The notes below the pieces were generated by a model. That model was not told where the DNA came from. It did not search any database and saw only the letters and a list, made by a program, of their open reading frames with translations. A DNA stretch of 62,000 nt from Phoronis australis (taxonomy: Eukaryota; Phoronida; Phoronidae): NCBI GenBank assembly GCA_002633005.1, contig NMRA01000529.1, forward strand, positions 1-62,000, given 5' to 3'. Below, in pieces: positions 1-11,500 of the stretch. A program made the position numbers and the translations under genes. Each line of letters opens with the position of its first letter. Positions within the stretch are counted from its first letter, which is position 1.

Positions 1-594
1 TATTTTCCAAAAACTTAAGTTTTTTCGCCAAAAACTTAAGTTTTCAGCGAAAAACTTAAGTTCATTTTTGTAAGGGATCGAATTGTTCTTTAGCCAAATC
101 TGTGTGATTTAAGAGATTGGAAAGACCTGACAGTTGATTAATACCTTTAACCGATAGCCAGACGGCTTTGTTGCAAGTTGGCTTAGCAAGTTGTCAAGGC
201 GTGACATTCTACTTAAGCTGTTGTCACCGCGTGACATTTTACTTCGCCGGCAATGGTCTCGAGCGATGACGAACTGTCGACAATCACTTTTCATCAAAGT
301 AAGGAAAAAGTTGAGAGCATTTTTTGTAGCAAATTTGTCTAAATCAAAAGTTTAGTTTCTTCGACGGAACGTGGGCTAATTGAGTAGGCCTAGCTTTACG
401 ACCCGGTTATGCGAATTTAATATAACTACGCAAAGCTAATAGGACAGGCGTGGCTTTATATGGCCTTATCGGATCGCAACATGTTTAACGTAACTAGCAA
501 ATTAATCATTTCAGTGAGACCCGGCACAAAACCTTAATTGTGTACATGTATGCCATTTTACTGTGCGAGATTTTCTTAACTGTTACTTCTTCAG
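1..594. other. FAM78 intron sequence at window edge
   Basis: No coding exon is visible upstream of the FAM78 exon that begins at 595, so this is read as its last intron. Positions 1-66 hold three tandem copies of a short A/T-rich unit built around the palindrome AACTTAAGTT. The 3' end is a pyrimidine-rich tract closing in TTCTTCAG at 587-594, the splice acceptor used by the next exon. Nothing else recognisable. Confidence 0.6.
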
Positions 595-1147
595 TTCCAG
601 CTGGTTTTTTCCTGAGTTGAAGTCAGGCCAACATTCTATGATAAGCGACTCTGATGGAAAGAACTACCCATGGTATGGAAGTCGGACAGAGGTCGCCACT
701 GTCAAAGGTCCCTGCCCGACAGGAATTGTACGCATTAACATGAACGACAACTTCTACCCACATATAACGTGGGCCGTTCCCGTGGGCAACTCAAAAACGC
801 CACAACTCTCTCACATCCGGCGCGACCAGAGTTTCTACACGTGGCTCGTGGCGCACAACGTCACAACCGGAAGCTATTACATTCTTAAAACCATCTTCTG
901 GAGAGTAATTTTGGAGATCGTTGTCGACCCAACGAAACCACGGGGTCAAAGGTCAATGCTTGTCGGAAACGGTATCCAGGAGCAACCAAAAATACTACCT
1001 CACAACATTGATATACCAAGGAATGCGTTTAACCCACCGAACGCGAACAGTGCGCAGACGTTGGTCTGGTATCCAACAATCGGCCCTACAGTTGTAATTG
1101 TACCGCCAAAGATAATACCAGCCCAGAACATGGATTCAGAAGAGTAA
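595..1147 (+). CDS. FAM78: FAM78 family protein, last coding exon (5' part outside window)
   Basis: The exon opens after the acceptor CAG at 592-594 and ends at TAA 1145-1147, giving about 183 residues. By recall of vertebrate FAM78A/FAM78B it matches through its length: ISDSDGKNYPWYG, the block MNDNFYPHITWAVPV, RDQSFYTWLVAHN, a tryptophan-rich strand, QPKIL, a Pro/Asn/Ala run near NPPNANSAQ, and a Val-Val-Ile-Val-Pro-Pro-Lys tail. Vertebrate FAM78 genes have few exons, with most of the protein in the last one, which fits. The molecular function of the family is unknown to me, and no catalytic motif or signal peptide is visible here. An open frame runs back to a GTG at 563, but that crosses the acceptor and is intron. 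The upstream exon(s), including the start codon, lie outside the window. The gene is tail to tail with NUP214. Confidence 0.93.
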
Positions 1148-1229
1148 GGTTGATTTTAAATCATTTTGTAGGTCTTCACCTTTATGATGCTACAAGATCA
1201 CAAAAGATATTCAATTATAGATGGAAAAT

Positions 1230-1338
1230 AATAAATAGGTCTATAGGCAAAGTGCGCTGCAACAGCACAATGCATGTCTGCATATGTGCTTTTTAAGAAG
1301 CTATTTATTTTTCAACCAGTTTAAGCATCAAAAATAAA
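1230..1338 (+). promoter_or_regulatory. candidate poly(A) signals of FAM78
   Basis: AATAAA occurs at 1230-1235 and 1333-1338, about 85 and 190 bases after the FAM78 stop. A third lies far away at 3947-3952. Which is used cannot be told from sequence alone. Confidence 0.45.
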
Positions 1339-2680
1339 TCAATAGGTTTATAGTTCTGGGTCAGTTAGGTGTAAATGGAACGCGAATGTTACGCCCGGCG
1401 TTATATTTTCGTGTTACTAGAAACTCAGCCCATTTCACTGCACATACATATAGTATATTGATGGGTTCGTCAAGTGTGTGAATTAGAAACATATTTCCGT
1501 TAACAAACCCAGTAAAGCTCCGACTAGAACACGGGATTACAACCACATATCTTGAGCGGTTCGCACAAACAAAGAACTGAAAATGTTAATAAATAACTTG
1601 ATTTCGATATCAAGTACAAAGGTGTTCAATTTTGAGTTCAATTCAACCCTCGAGGTGTTACAGCAATACACGGTGTGCCTTCTGCAGACGCAAGGACCTC
1701 GCGGAAACGCAAGACTTCGCGACATATCTATATATACAAGCGAAGCACAGGGTCACATTAGCTTTCTTCGCGAGATTCCGCGGCTTGCAACTCAGTCCCG
1801 GTGACAGACATGAGCCGAGAACGGTGCTAATGAGTGCAGCTCAGATGCTAATGAGTACATGGGCTCGTTGTTAGGATAGCTTGGGATTCGAAGTTGAGCC
1901 CATAATCCGGAACTTTGGCGCGCGTGCCCATAAGCGAGCCATTCGAGTATTTTTAAAGAGTTCCCACCATGACCCTGTGTCTCAAAAAGGAATTTTATTA
2001 TTACATCTTAACAGATTTAATAGCCTTTAATACACCTGTTGCTACGAAACAATCTAAAAATTTTAAAAATATATTTTTCTGTTATCGAGTTTGTACGCAA
2101 TGGGTGGAATACCGCCTCAGCCGTTGTTGTTTTACCAGTGCGATATTGAGGAGTTGTGAGGAAAGTCCGCGTGGAAACGTATTTTTCAGACATGAAAAGG
2201 TGCGTTTGTGGAAACTGTGGTAACAACAACTTGACTGTGAACGTCTTAGTGTTCAAATTTCCTATATACGTGAAAGTTGCACAAAAATGGCATCGGTTTG
2301 TCATGGGCGGCGCACCATAGGGGCCTAGGGTAGGGCTATAGCCCCCCACTTTTTCAGGGCTAAGCCGCCCGTGGTCTATAGGCGGTGCAACACAGGAGGG
2401 CTGGGGGGTTAGCCCCCACTTTTTTCAGTGCTGCGCCACCCATGATTGTGCGCCGAACAAGAGTGTGGAGTGTCAGTGTGGAACATGAGATTCAGTTTGG
2501 CGTTAGCCACACTTTGATCGGCACATTTCAAAGAATCGTGTTTCGACCACACACATAAGCGCCCAGATCGAGTGCTACTACAAGTAGGCTTATGCATATT
2601 GTGTTTAGACTGTGCTCATTCCATCACGGCAATAGTGAATACGAGTAACCCAGGTTGGCTGTGGCCTTTGTCAGTAATTA

Positions 2681-2989
2681 TTAAGAGTCTATTTTGTGAG
2701 TAGTGACCACCACTTGGTAGAGTTGGTTTTGGCTCACATATGTCATTTCTCGTGCAAGTGGGTCGAGTTCATACGGCATGAAACCCGACGAAAGTTCGCT
2801 AAATGGGAAATCGAATTCATTGTCTGATTCTTCAAGTACTTGAGTATAAGTGCCCGTATCCACTCTCCTGTCGGACTGCATAATAATTGTCCAATTCTCG
2901 CCTAATATTGTCATTGTCTTCTGACCTGCAGTGTTCCGACATTGCAAATGATTGTCAAGCGGCCAACCGTCTTCCACCCATTGCATCAT
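2681..2989 (-). CDS. orphan ORF, 102 aa, unknown function
   Basis: An uninterrupted minus-strand frame from ATG at 2989 to TAA at 2681. The composition looks protein-like, not random: Trp-containing N-terminus (MMQWVEDGWPLDNH), a mixed central region, then an acidic/aromatic stretch (ESDNEFDFPFSEL) and the segment FMPYELDPLARE. I do not recognise the family. It lies between two well-supported genes and has no obvious splice acceptor at its 5' end. The motif TTTGGCGGGAAA (E2F-type, 2989-3000) touches the start codon. It may be a small single-exon gene, one exon of an unrecognised gene, or a transposon fragment. Confidence 0.3.
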   Translation of the reverse strand: MMQWVEDGWPLDNHLQCRNTAGQKTMTILGENWTIIMQSDRRVDTGTYTQVLEESDNEFDFPFSELSSGFMPYELDPLAREMTYVSQNQLYQVVVTTHKIDS

Positions 2990-5900
2990 TTGGCGGGAAA
3001 CTTAGAAATAAGTAATTTTTCTTCAAAATTAAAAAAGTTGCCAATATTTGGCATAAAAAGTGCCTATTTAGCAAGATTTTATGGTATTCGATTCATATTA
3101 GCTAACTGAAACCTGAAAAAGTAAGAAAATGCATGGTGGGAACTCTTTAAAAGTGGCACTCCGGACTTAGTAGGCGGATCCCATCCGCTAAATCTCGATC
3201 TTGAATTTGCAGTTAAGATTCTTGCCAATGGTATCTAGATTCTCACACTACGCCTTCGCGTATTGGTGTACATTGAACAACTAATGCCGGTACAGATGTA
3301 GAAACCATGGGCTCTCTATCAGCCACCCGAAGGTATCCAAGAGCGATGTATGGTCACACAACAGGCGGTTCTGGAACAACACAGATCTCGGCGGCCACGT
3401 GGGGGGTTCACACGAGACACTTCATCTGCGGTTTTTACCCACTATGACGCACAAACTAACCTACTGCTTACGGGGCTTAAGTTTCCAAAACACCTGTATT
3501 TTAGCCACAGTCTGTTTTAAGCGTTGGGGTAACAAAACCCCACATGTTAGCGTAGGATTTGTCTCATGCGAAAATGGTGAGGACCAAACTAGTCAACAGA
3601 AAGGCACCAGAAGCAAAAACCGTGGAATTTTCCCTCCTTTAATACAAAAGATTGATTGGAAGGCCCAAACAATTTTGGCTGGACGGATGAATCGCTAGAT
3701 TAGTCACAACCGGCCAAATTTAAAAGAAATGTTTCAACTGAACGTTGTAAACATGATGTGAACTTTCAATTGTAGGCCTACATTAGAAATCAATATACCA
3801 TACTGAATAAGGATACTTTAAATTTCGCCAAGTATTTGTTAGCAGCTGGTAGCAGACAGACGAGGTATGTACATGTGCGTACTGTAAGTTTTTGTAATGT
3901 ATTGTACATGTATACGAGCCTGACGCCTTTTGTATAATAATGACGAAATAAAAATCTTATTAATGATTCCAGGTCTTTGGTTTAACGTGAAGCATTTTAA
4001 GCTACTGGACTGAAGAAAGCATAAGTTATGCGAGATACACGGGGAACCAAGACGGCGACATTGTCCAAGGGTGGAAATTTAATTGGTGACGTGGTCTGCT
4101 GAAGAAAAGATGTGATATGTTATGCCACTGTTACCGAACTTCCGAGTTCAGTAAAATGTCTAAATACACGAGATAATGTACATGAAGAATGCCTAAGTTG
4201 GGGAAAAATGAATAGGCTGAACTTTTCAGAAACGTGTTTACTCAAAAATGAAATTATGTATGATATCTGTGATGCTGTTATAAATTGATCAACATTCACG
4301 GTCGTTAACAGTAAAGAAAAAATGGCAGTAACAATTTGACATTCTGACTAAGGCTCAGTAATGACACAGTCACGAACGTTAAAGATATTTTTTGTACTTT
4401 TCAGTTCAGAATTTAACACCAGGTGAATGTTATGAAAGGATAATAAAAGGTCAATAAGAAAACCCAGCAAAGTCTCGAGATATTCCATTTTAGGGTTGGA
4501 GGAGTACGTCATGTAACTAGTCGGCACAGTGGCTTAGAAGTTTGCAGATGGTTTTGAATCATTCTGGTTCACACACAATAATCCTTTTGGAATTGACATG
4601 CAAGGTCAGTTCAGTGACTGATTAANTCTCCTAGACTCCATTTGACAGTTTGGGGGTTCGAATATCTGGCGGGCATAATCCTGGCTAATACTCTGTCCTG
4701 CACCCTCTAACTCAAAATCCTGGATCCGCCCCTGCAGTTCACTGTGAGCCCTGTTCCTCACACAGCTGTCCAATTTGGCCTGTGTAACCAACACACTTTA
4801 CCAAAGGCTTTATGGTCCTGGCAGAGAAGATAATATTTTTGTAATGAGAATGAGAATGAGAAATATTTATTGTACCTAGACCTTGGGCTCATAATACAGT
4901 TTACTTTGCAACTTTACAGGGATAAAATTTCAGCTCTTGGCCCTGTTGCTCTTGAAATAATGTCAAGCTTAAAAGTTCACAAAGATCAAGGCTTTGGAAT
5001 ATCAAGTTTCACTAACCCCTAATGATTTTAAATAACGCAGAACGACATACCATGATACAGAGAACGAAACTCAAATTACAGTCATTTACAAAGTAAACTT
5101 AAACAAAACTCTGTTAGACTCTGCCAAACTAGTACAAGCTTCACGCCACAATTATTTTGCAGTTTATTTAAAATTTTGCAACAATAAAACAGTGTTCAGT
5201 GCCACATTAATGAGCCTAGCCAAGAACAGTTTATTAGAAAATTGACTTGCAATCTAAACTATTGCAACTTGGACAATGCACGTGACACAACACCCGTTGA
5301 GAATTTGCAGACTCGAAAAGGGTTAGTTGAGGTTATGGTTTTGTATGTTGGACCTTAGACAAATTTCGACGTCATCCAGTATATTTTGAAAAATCAAAAC
5401 ACACATGAGGGGCAATAAACATGAAGCCTTCACTGAGCAAAACTTAAAATTGGTATATTTCACAAACTGTCCAAAAGAACCGAACAGGTTTTAACTTTTA
5501 CTTCCGAAAAGGAATTCCGATAAAATATCACAATTGACAAACGTAATTGCCAAAATTGCTCTATTCTCATGTTCCAATGACTCAGTCTCAGATATTGTCT
5601 GCTGATGGCTATGGTACAGTAGTTGAACATTGAAGAGTGTTATGAAGGAAATCTATTACAAAAAATGACTTGTCCACCATATTATGTCCTAACTTGGTTA
5701 CTCTTTACTTCCTTCCCCAACTAAAAACAATGCAAAGCTCACTATTGAAACACACATACACATGTTCCCAGTAATAAAAATACATATTTGCTGAGACAAT
5801 TAACAAGTTGATTTCAGGCAGTCTGTGCTTTAGTGTTGAAGTTTGAACAGTCACCACTATTGCTAGGGTACACTGCAGATGTACACGAATACACTGGTCA

Positions 5901-6229
5901 TCCATTTCTGTCGACAACTCAAACATCACATGACATGCAGCAGCTGCCAACATTCTCATTAGTTTAAGATCTGTAGTTGGTGAATGAAGGGCTTTGTCTG
6001 AAATTAAAGATATACATGACAGACAAGGCATATTAAACAAAAAAAATATTCTCAAACAATGACAAACACTATTCCACAAAACAGAACACATTGAGGGCTG
6101 TTTCAGAAAAAAATGTATGGGAGGGGGGAAGGCACTTTCATTTTTTACCCACCGCCCACATTTTTATTTTATTTCTCCAACCCACGACCCATAATTTTTA
6201 ATTAGGTTGAAATATAAAATAGGGTTTTT

Positions 6230-6730
6230 GAGATAATCAACCTGTCTTGTCAAAAACTAAAATGGCCAACAGGAGGTGCTATGGTAGCCAAATCTGTCCA
6301 AAAATCGACTGGTGGCAAATTTCATCATGATCCGTTACGCGGTTTCAAGATAATTGACGGACAAGCAATGACTAGAGCAGTCAAAACTAACAGGGTGCCA
6401 CAAGAGTAGAATCCATTAAAAAATTGACTGGTGCCGGCACAAGCTTTCCATATACCTGTTTCGAATTTCATCGTGATCCATCAAGCAGTTTTGAGATAAT
6501 GGACAAACAAAGAATGGCTTGTCCAAAACTAAAGCAGCCAGCATGGGGTACCACGGTAGCCAAATACCTCCGAAAACCAACTGGTGCTAGCGCATTCCTG
6601 CCAAGAACCGGTACACCAAATTACATCATAATCTGCCAAGCGTTTCTTGAGATAATTGATAGACAAGAAATGATAATGACAGACGGACCGACCACAAAAT
6701 TTTTGTGTGTACAGAAAAATTCCATGTGAG
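6230..6730. repeat. degenerate ~140-bp repeat units
   Basis: Three decayed units share the core 'ACTAAAA-GGCCAAC-AGGGGGTGCCAC-GTAGCCAAATC' (approximate consensus, near 6256, 6390 and 6527), followed by 'TTTCATCATGATCCGT..GTTT..AGATAAT'. The same family recurs at 17030-18060 in a NUP214 intron and resembles the CACTAGGGGG-type units at 27.2-31.4 kb. Confidence 0.6.
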
Positions 6731-7855
6731 ATCACAACTCATGTCCGTTACCACAAACTTGCTTTTCAAAGACACCAGTGAGCAATACTTTAGGCAGCCA
6801 CCAGGTGTCTCTGTCCATCATGTGTCTGTAATTCCAATATTTTTTCAATTTCATGGATTTACGAATCGCAAACTGTCTCCATGAACGCTTATAAGCTGCT
6901 ACGCCAAGTGAATATTGGCTTTTGTCAGTCTCACTCCTCATACTTTTCATTTAAAAATCATTAAATATTCTCAGATGTGTTAACACCAGTTTAGTGTCTG
7001 TATTTTCATTCTAATGTGACTGCAGTACCAAACGTTTCCCATGACTAGACTAATGGCATAGTGTACTTATTGCACTCAGTACACTAGCAACCTGGGCTTG
7101 TTTTGATGTTTGTTGGATATTTTTTGGGTATCTGCGGAGTGAATTTTTGGTGAGTTTCAATTTCTTTAGAGAGGGTATTGAGCTCAGTGTCTAAATTTTC
7201 TTCAGAAGACAATCACCCATAAATTATTATTTCAACTGCCTTCCCCCCTCCCATAGGGATTTTAATGGAACAGTCCAGATTCTTTTCTTCAACAACTTTG
7301 TGATAATTTGGCCAATGTACGTATCTGACCTGTGCAGCAATTGAAGCCCACTCTGCTTCAACATCAATGTCTACTCTCTACAGGGAGACAAATGCGACAT
7401 CTTGCGGCAGTTTTGGACAAATACCAACAGAACAGGTTAACAGCCTAAATATCAAGTCAGCCTCTTGTTAAAGCAACAAAGAGGTCATTCTTACGGACAC
7501 GTTTTTCCAGAACTAAAATACTAAAGATGAAGCTTTGAACAGAAGCCAGCACATTTAACGAATAATTCCAGAGTCTGAGACACTCTAGACACGTACTTAT
7601 TTGAACCACAGCAATTTATAACAGTTCAGAGGTACAATGACTAATAAGGGAAAAACTTAAATAACACTCCCGTCAAACAGTGAAAAATTGCCTTTGCCTA
7701 GTGCCCATTCCAAAGTCATGAATTGAGATGTCCGCAACATACTGGAGACCTAAGGTTGAACAGGGACTCGCATATGTTCCCAAAATTTTCAGCACAATTG
7801 CATATAGCACTATGTTTAGTCACTAATTTAACTGTTATGTTTCTATCACTTTATC

Positions 7856-7861
7856 TTTATT
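7856..7861 (-). promoter_or_regulatory. candidate NUP214 poly(A) signal
   Basis: TTTATT on the plus strand gives AATAAA on the minus strand, about 575 bases after the NUP214 stop codon. It is the clearest hexamer in the expected zone; no transcript evidence is available. Confidence 0.4.
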
Positions 7862-8434
7862 GAGAGCACTTGCTCTACTAATGACAGATACATTCTGAAA
7901 ACTGTGCTTTTATCTGATAAAAATAAACAGAATTAGTCCTAAAAAGGACGGGTGCTACATGAAAATATCCTTATTAATTTTCAAAATAATATTAAAAATT
8001 CAACTGAATGTTTTCACCTGGTACATGTATATAAAAGGGCTGAAGTTGATGTGACAAGGAAGACAAAACAGTAGAAGAAATGCAAATGCACTGGAAATTT
8101 AGGGAATATAGTTGAGGCTATATTGGGACTGTATCATGCAAACTGGCCACTGGGTTAAAGGTCGTAAGTTCAGACAGTCGTAACTTTGATATTAATACCG
8201 GCAAAATTCAATAATGGGGCTTGTGAAGGCAATGTTCAGTCTCAATATTGATCAATTTCACATCAGTTGCAACTTTTTATCTATTCTGAAAAAAAGCAGT
8301 GTAAGTTCTGTAAACAACGTGCCTATAACCAAAATGGCGGCGGCGGTGATTATCACATTTAGTGCATTTGAATGACCACACCTTGGACTCCAACAATATA
8401 GACCATGATTAAAAACCTTAAAGTAAGCAACATT

Positions 8435-8576
8435 TTACCCAATTTGTCCAAAGTTCGAGCCACCTCCTCCAAGATTACCAAAAGAGGGTGTATCACCACC
8501 TTGAGCCATGCTACCGAACGTGGGCGATGCCTGGGCCAGTGCACCAAATGAGGGAGCTTGAGAACTGTTGCCAAAG
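8435..8576 (-). CDS. NUP214: NUP214 exon 28 (last coding exon)
   Basis: 142 nt including TAA at 8435-8437. Encodes QAPSFGALAQASPTFGSMAQ and a SNFGQIG end; human 'NAPTFGSLSQQTSGFG'. Shorter than the human tail. Immediately upstream in the intron is the 43-base tandem array at 8637-8989. Confidence 0.93.
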
Positions 8577-11500
8577 CTGAAATGGAACATCACTTGACGT
8601 GTGATATCATGGAAATACACTAGACATGTTTTATTGGCAGGTACACATGCCATGGAAATATACTGGACTTTGTTTAACGGCAGGTACACATGCCATGGAA
8701 ATATACTGGACTTTGTTTAATGGCAGGTACACATGCCATGGAAATATACTGGACTTTGTTTAATGGCAGGTACACATGCCATGGAAATATACTGGACTTT
8801 GTTTAATGGCAGGTACACATGCCATGGAAATATACTGGACTTTGTTTAATGGCAGGTACACATGCCATGGAAATATACTGGACTTTGTTTAATGGCAGGT
8901 ACACATGCCATGGAAATATACTGGACTTTGTTTAATGGCAGGTACACATGCCATGGAAATATACTGGACTTTGTTTAATGGCAGGTACANATAAATGACC
9001 CAGAATTCACTGTCATGACGACTGGGTGGAAATCGAATTCATCGCCACGGTAGTCTTCCCTCTTTACTGAGAATGAATTGGTAATGTGGCCAAGTCATAA
9101 TATAGTCATTTTTTGATGTTAACAGAGTTAGTCGTCATGACAGAGAGAGTTATTTTATCTGATTACTTTTGAAATGTAGATCAAAGCTCAAAGTGTGTAC
9201 TTAAAAATCATTCAATTTCAAAGAATCGTTTTTTATTTCACAACAGACAAATATGATTGTATAATACTACTAGACAAACATGACTTATGGATTGCTCACT
9301 TAACTACATAGCACATTCTTTTTAGGGACACCATGTTTGGTACTTGAAAAAACTTACAGGACAGAGTTCCTTTTACAACGGTTACCACTCAATCTTTCTA
9401 TTGAATCAACGGAGAGAAAACTGCCAGTGTCCCTTAATCTTGATTAAAAACACATAAGAGATGCTCTAAGTATATATAAGCTCACTTCTTCAATAACAAA
9501 TCATCTAGAACATAAGTCTTGTTTACAAATTAAACACAATAACACTAAATAATAAAAAGACAAAGTGTAATGAAGCTTGTTAAAGGGGACTTGAAAGCTC
9601 GCAATAACTAGATAGCTGCAACACCACAGTCAAGGGTGACACACACTCAGATGAACCAGCACTATATCAACACAACATACCATCAATAATCAGACGAAAC
9701 AACCAGCAATTCCCGTCATGACGACTGAGAGAAAGATTAATTCTCGTCATGACAGGTGTCAGTGCTAGCATAATTCACCATCAGAGAAGATAGAATGGAA
9801 AGTCATGATTGGGAAATGATATGTTGTCGCCTTGCTTTTGACTGGCACTGAGTGCATGCACTGTGTGCAGGTATGACAAAACCATCATGAGTGCTTTTTA
9901 ACATGTACATGTAATTTGTCAAGTCATTCTCCTTATGACAAATGGGAAGGCCTAGAAATGAGAAAATGCATGGTGCACCCGCTACACAGAATTAAGTTTC
10001 TTTCAAATACATACATACCCTGAGGAATCACCATTTGAGCCAAACACAGCACTGCCCGATGGAAAACCACCTCCAAACGTTGGCGTTCCTCCAAATGGCG
10101 ATGTCGCTCCAAAGGTAGGCGCACCACCAAATGTGCCGCCTGGACTGCCAAACTGTGGACCACTGCCAAAGGATGGTGCTCCACCAAAGCCTGAAAAATT
10201 ATGAAAAATTAATAGGTTCCCATTACAGCACATAAAATCAAGTTAACTTGTAAGTTGTTGACTGGACAGCTAAGAGACCATGACGCAGAGCTGCTGTGCA
10301 TATACTTTTCATGGTTCTTAAAACAACAGAAAATTCCAATGTCAGAAAAAATTCCTTTACAATGAAACAAAACAATGCAGTCACCTGTTCCACTACTGGA
10401 TGTGCCAAATCCTCCGAAGCCTTGTGACATCACGGTAGCGCCACCTGCAGTAAATGCTGATGACCCCGAGGAGGGGCTTGAGAGCGACTGACCAAATGTT
10501 CCCTGGGTGGGACCAAATAAGTCTGGAAGTAGTGATGAATAGTTTAATACTTACGACTGCGTACTAATAATTAAGTTCAAGATGGGTGCATTTTAATAGA
10601 ATTGAAAATTAACAAAGACAGAAAAAGTTCCTGTCTCCTTGTCTGTCCTTGGCAAAGTTGACTGCATCAAATATGCTAAGTTTAATTCTAAGCTTCTCAT
10701 TGTTATTGCCACACAGTAATCCCCTAGCAAGGCATATTTCCACACAGTTAGCTCCAGGCATGACCTATTTATTGCTTTTCTAGTACTCCAAATATGTGCC
10801 CAGGCACACATTCGGAAACGTTAAATGTGCAAGCAACACGAAAGGGAATGAGGACCGACAAGTGAAGTTAAGAGAGTTGATGGTACTCGTGGTACAATAA
10901 GTGTAGTGAAGCGCCATCTATTGCATTCCAACATATTGATTAAGCTACCAAATCTGTATGTTTTTTGGCTGTAATGGAAGACTCTCCACTATTAAATTAG
11001 TTGTGTTAATATCTGAATAGCTGTTGTTACTATCATGGCATACTACTGTTAGCTAAGTTTATTTGGTGGAGTAGTTGTCCTTACTATGGCCTACTACAGT
11101 TAGTTTTGTTTTGAATTAACATTTAACGCTTAATGACACTGTTAATTTTGGGAGAACCTACAAACGATCCAATTTTTAATTGCGGCTCTGAGAGCAGACC
11201 CATTAGCACAGATTCGTAAATTTTACAAACAATGCAAAATGTGCCTTTATTTGGCACAAGGGGACCTGTTCACCTAAATTCCGACAAGTGGTGTACAGGC
11301 CGTCACTGTGAAGACAGAATACAATAGTCAGTGTATACAGTCTGTCACTGTGAAGACAGAATACAACAGTTAGTGTAATAGGCCATCACTGTGAAAACAG
11401 AATACAAGTCAGTGTATACAGGCGGTCACTGTGAAGACAGAATACAACAGTCAGTGTAATAGGCCGTCACTGTGAAGACAGAATACAACAGTCAGTGTAT

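Larger units (their letters stand above)
1148..8434. other. intergenic region between convergent FAM78 and NUP214
   Basis: Contains the 3' untranslated regions of both genes and decayed interspersed repeats. Two diverged copies of a GC-rich repeat lie near 2290-2460. A family of roughly 140-base degenerate units lies at 6230-6730 (motif GGCCAACAGGAGGTGC and variants). One orphan minus-strand ORF is at 2681-2989. A single N at 4626 marks an assembly join. No conserved gene was recognised. Confidence 0.6.

Noticed and set aside
563-594. Open frame upstream of the FAM78 exon starting at a GTG
   Set aside because: It crosses the splice acceptor at 592-594 and family similarity begins only after it.
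5705-6091. Minus-strand frame with PTTDLKLMRMLAAAACHVMF after an acceptor-like TTTAATTTCAG
   Set aside because: The C-terminal half is low-complexity and intron-like, no family is recognisable, and no connecting exon was found.
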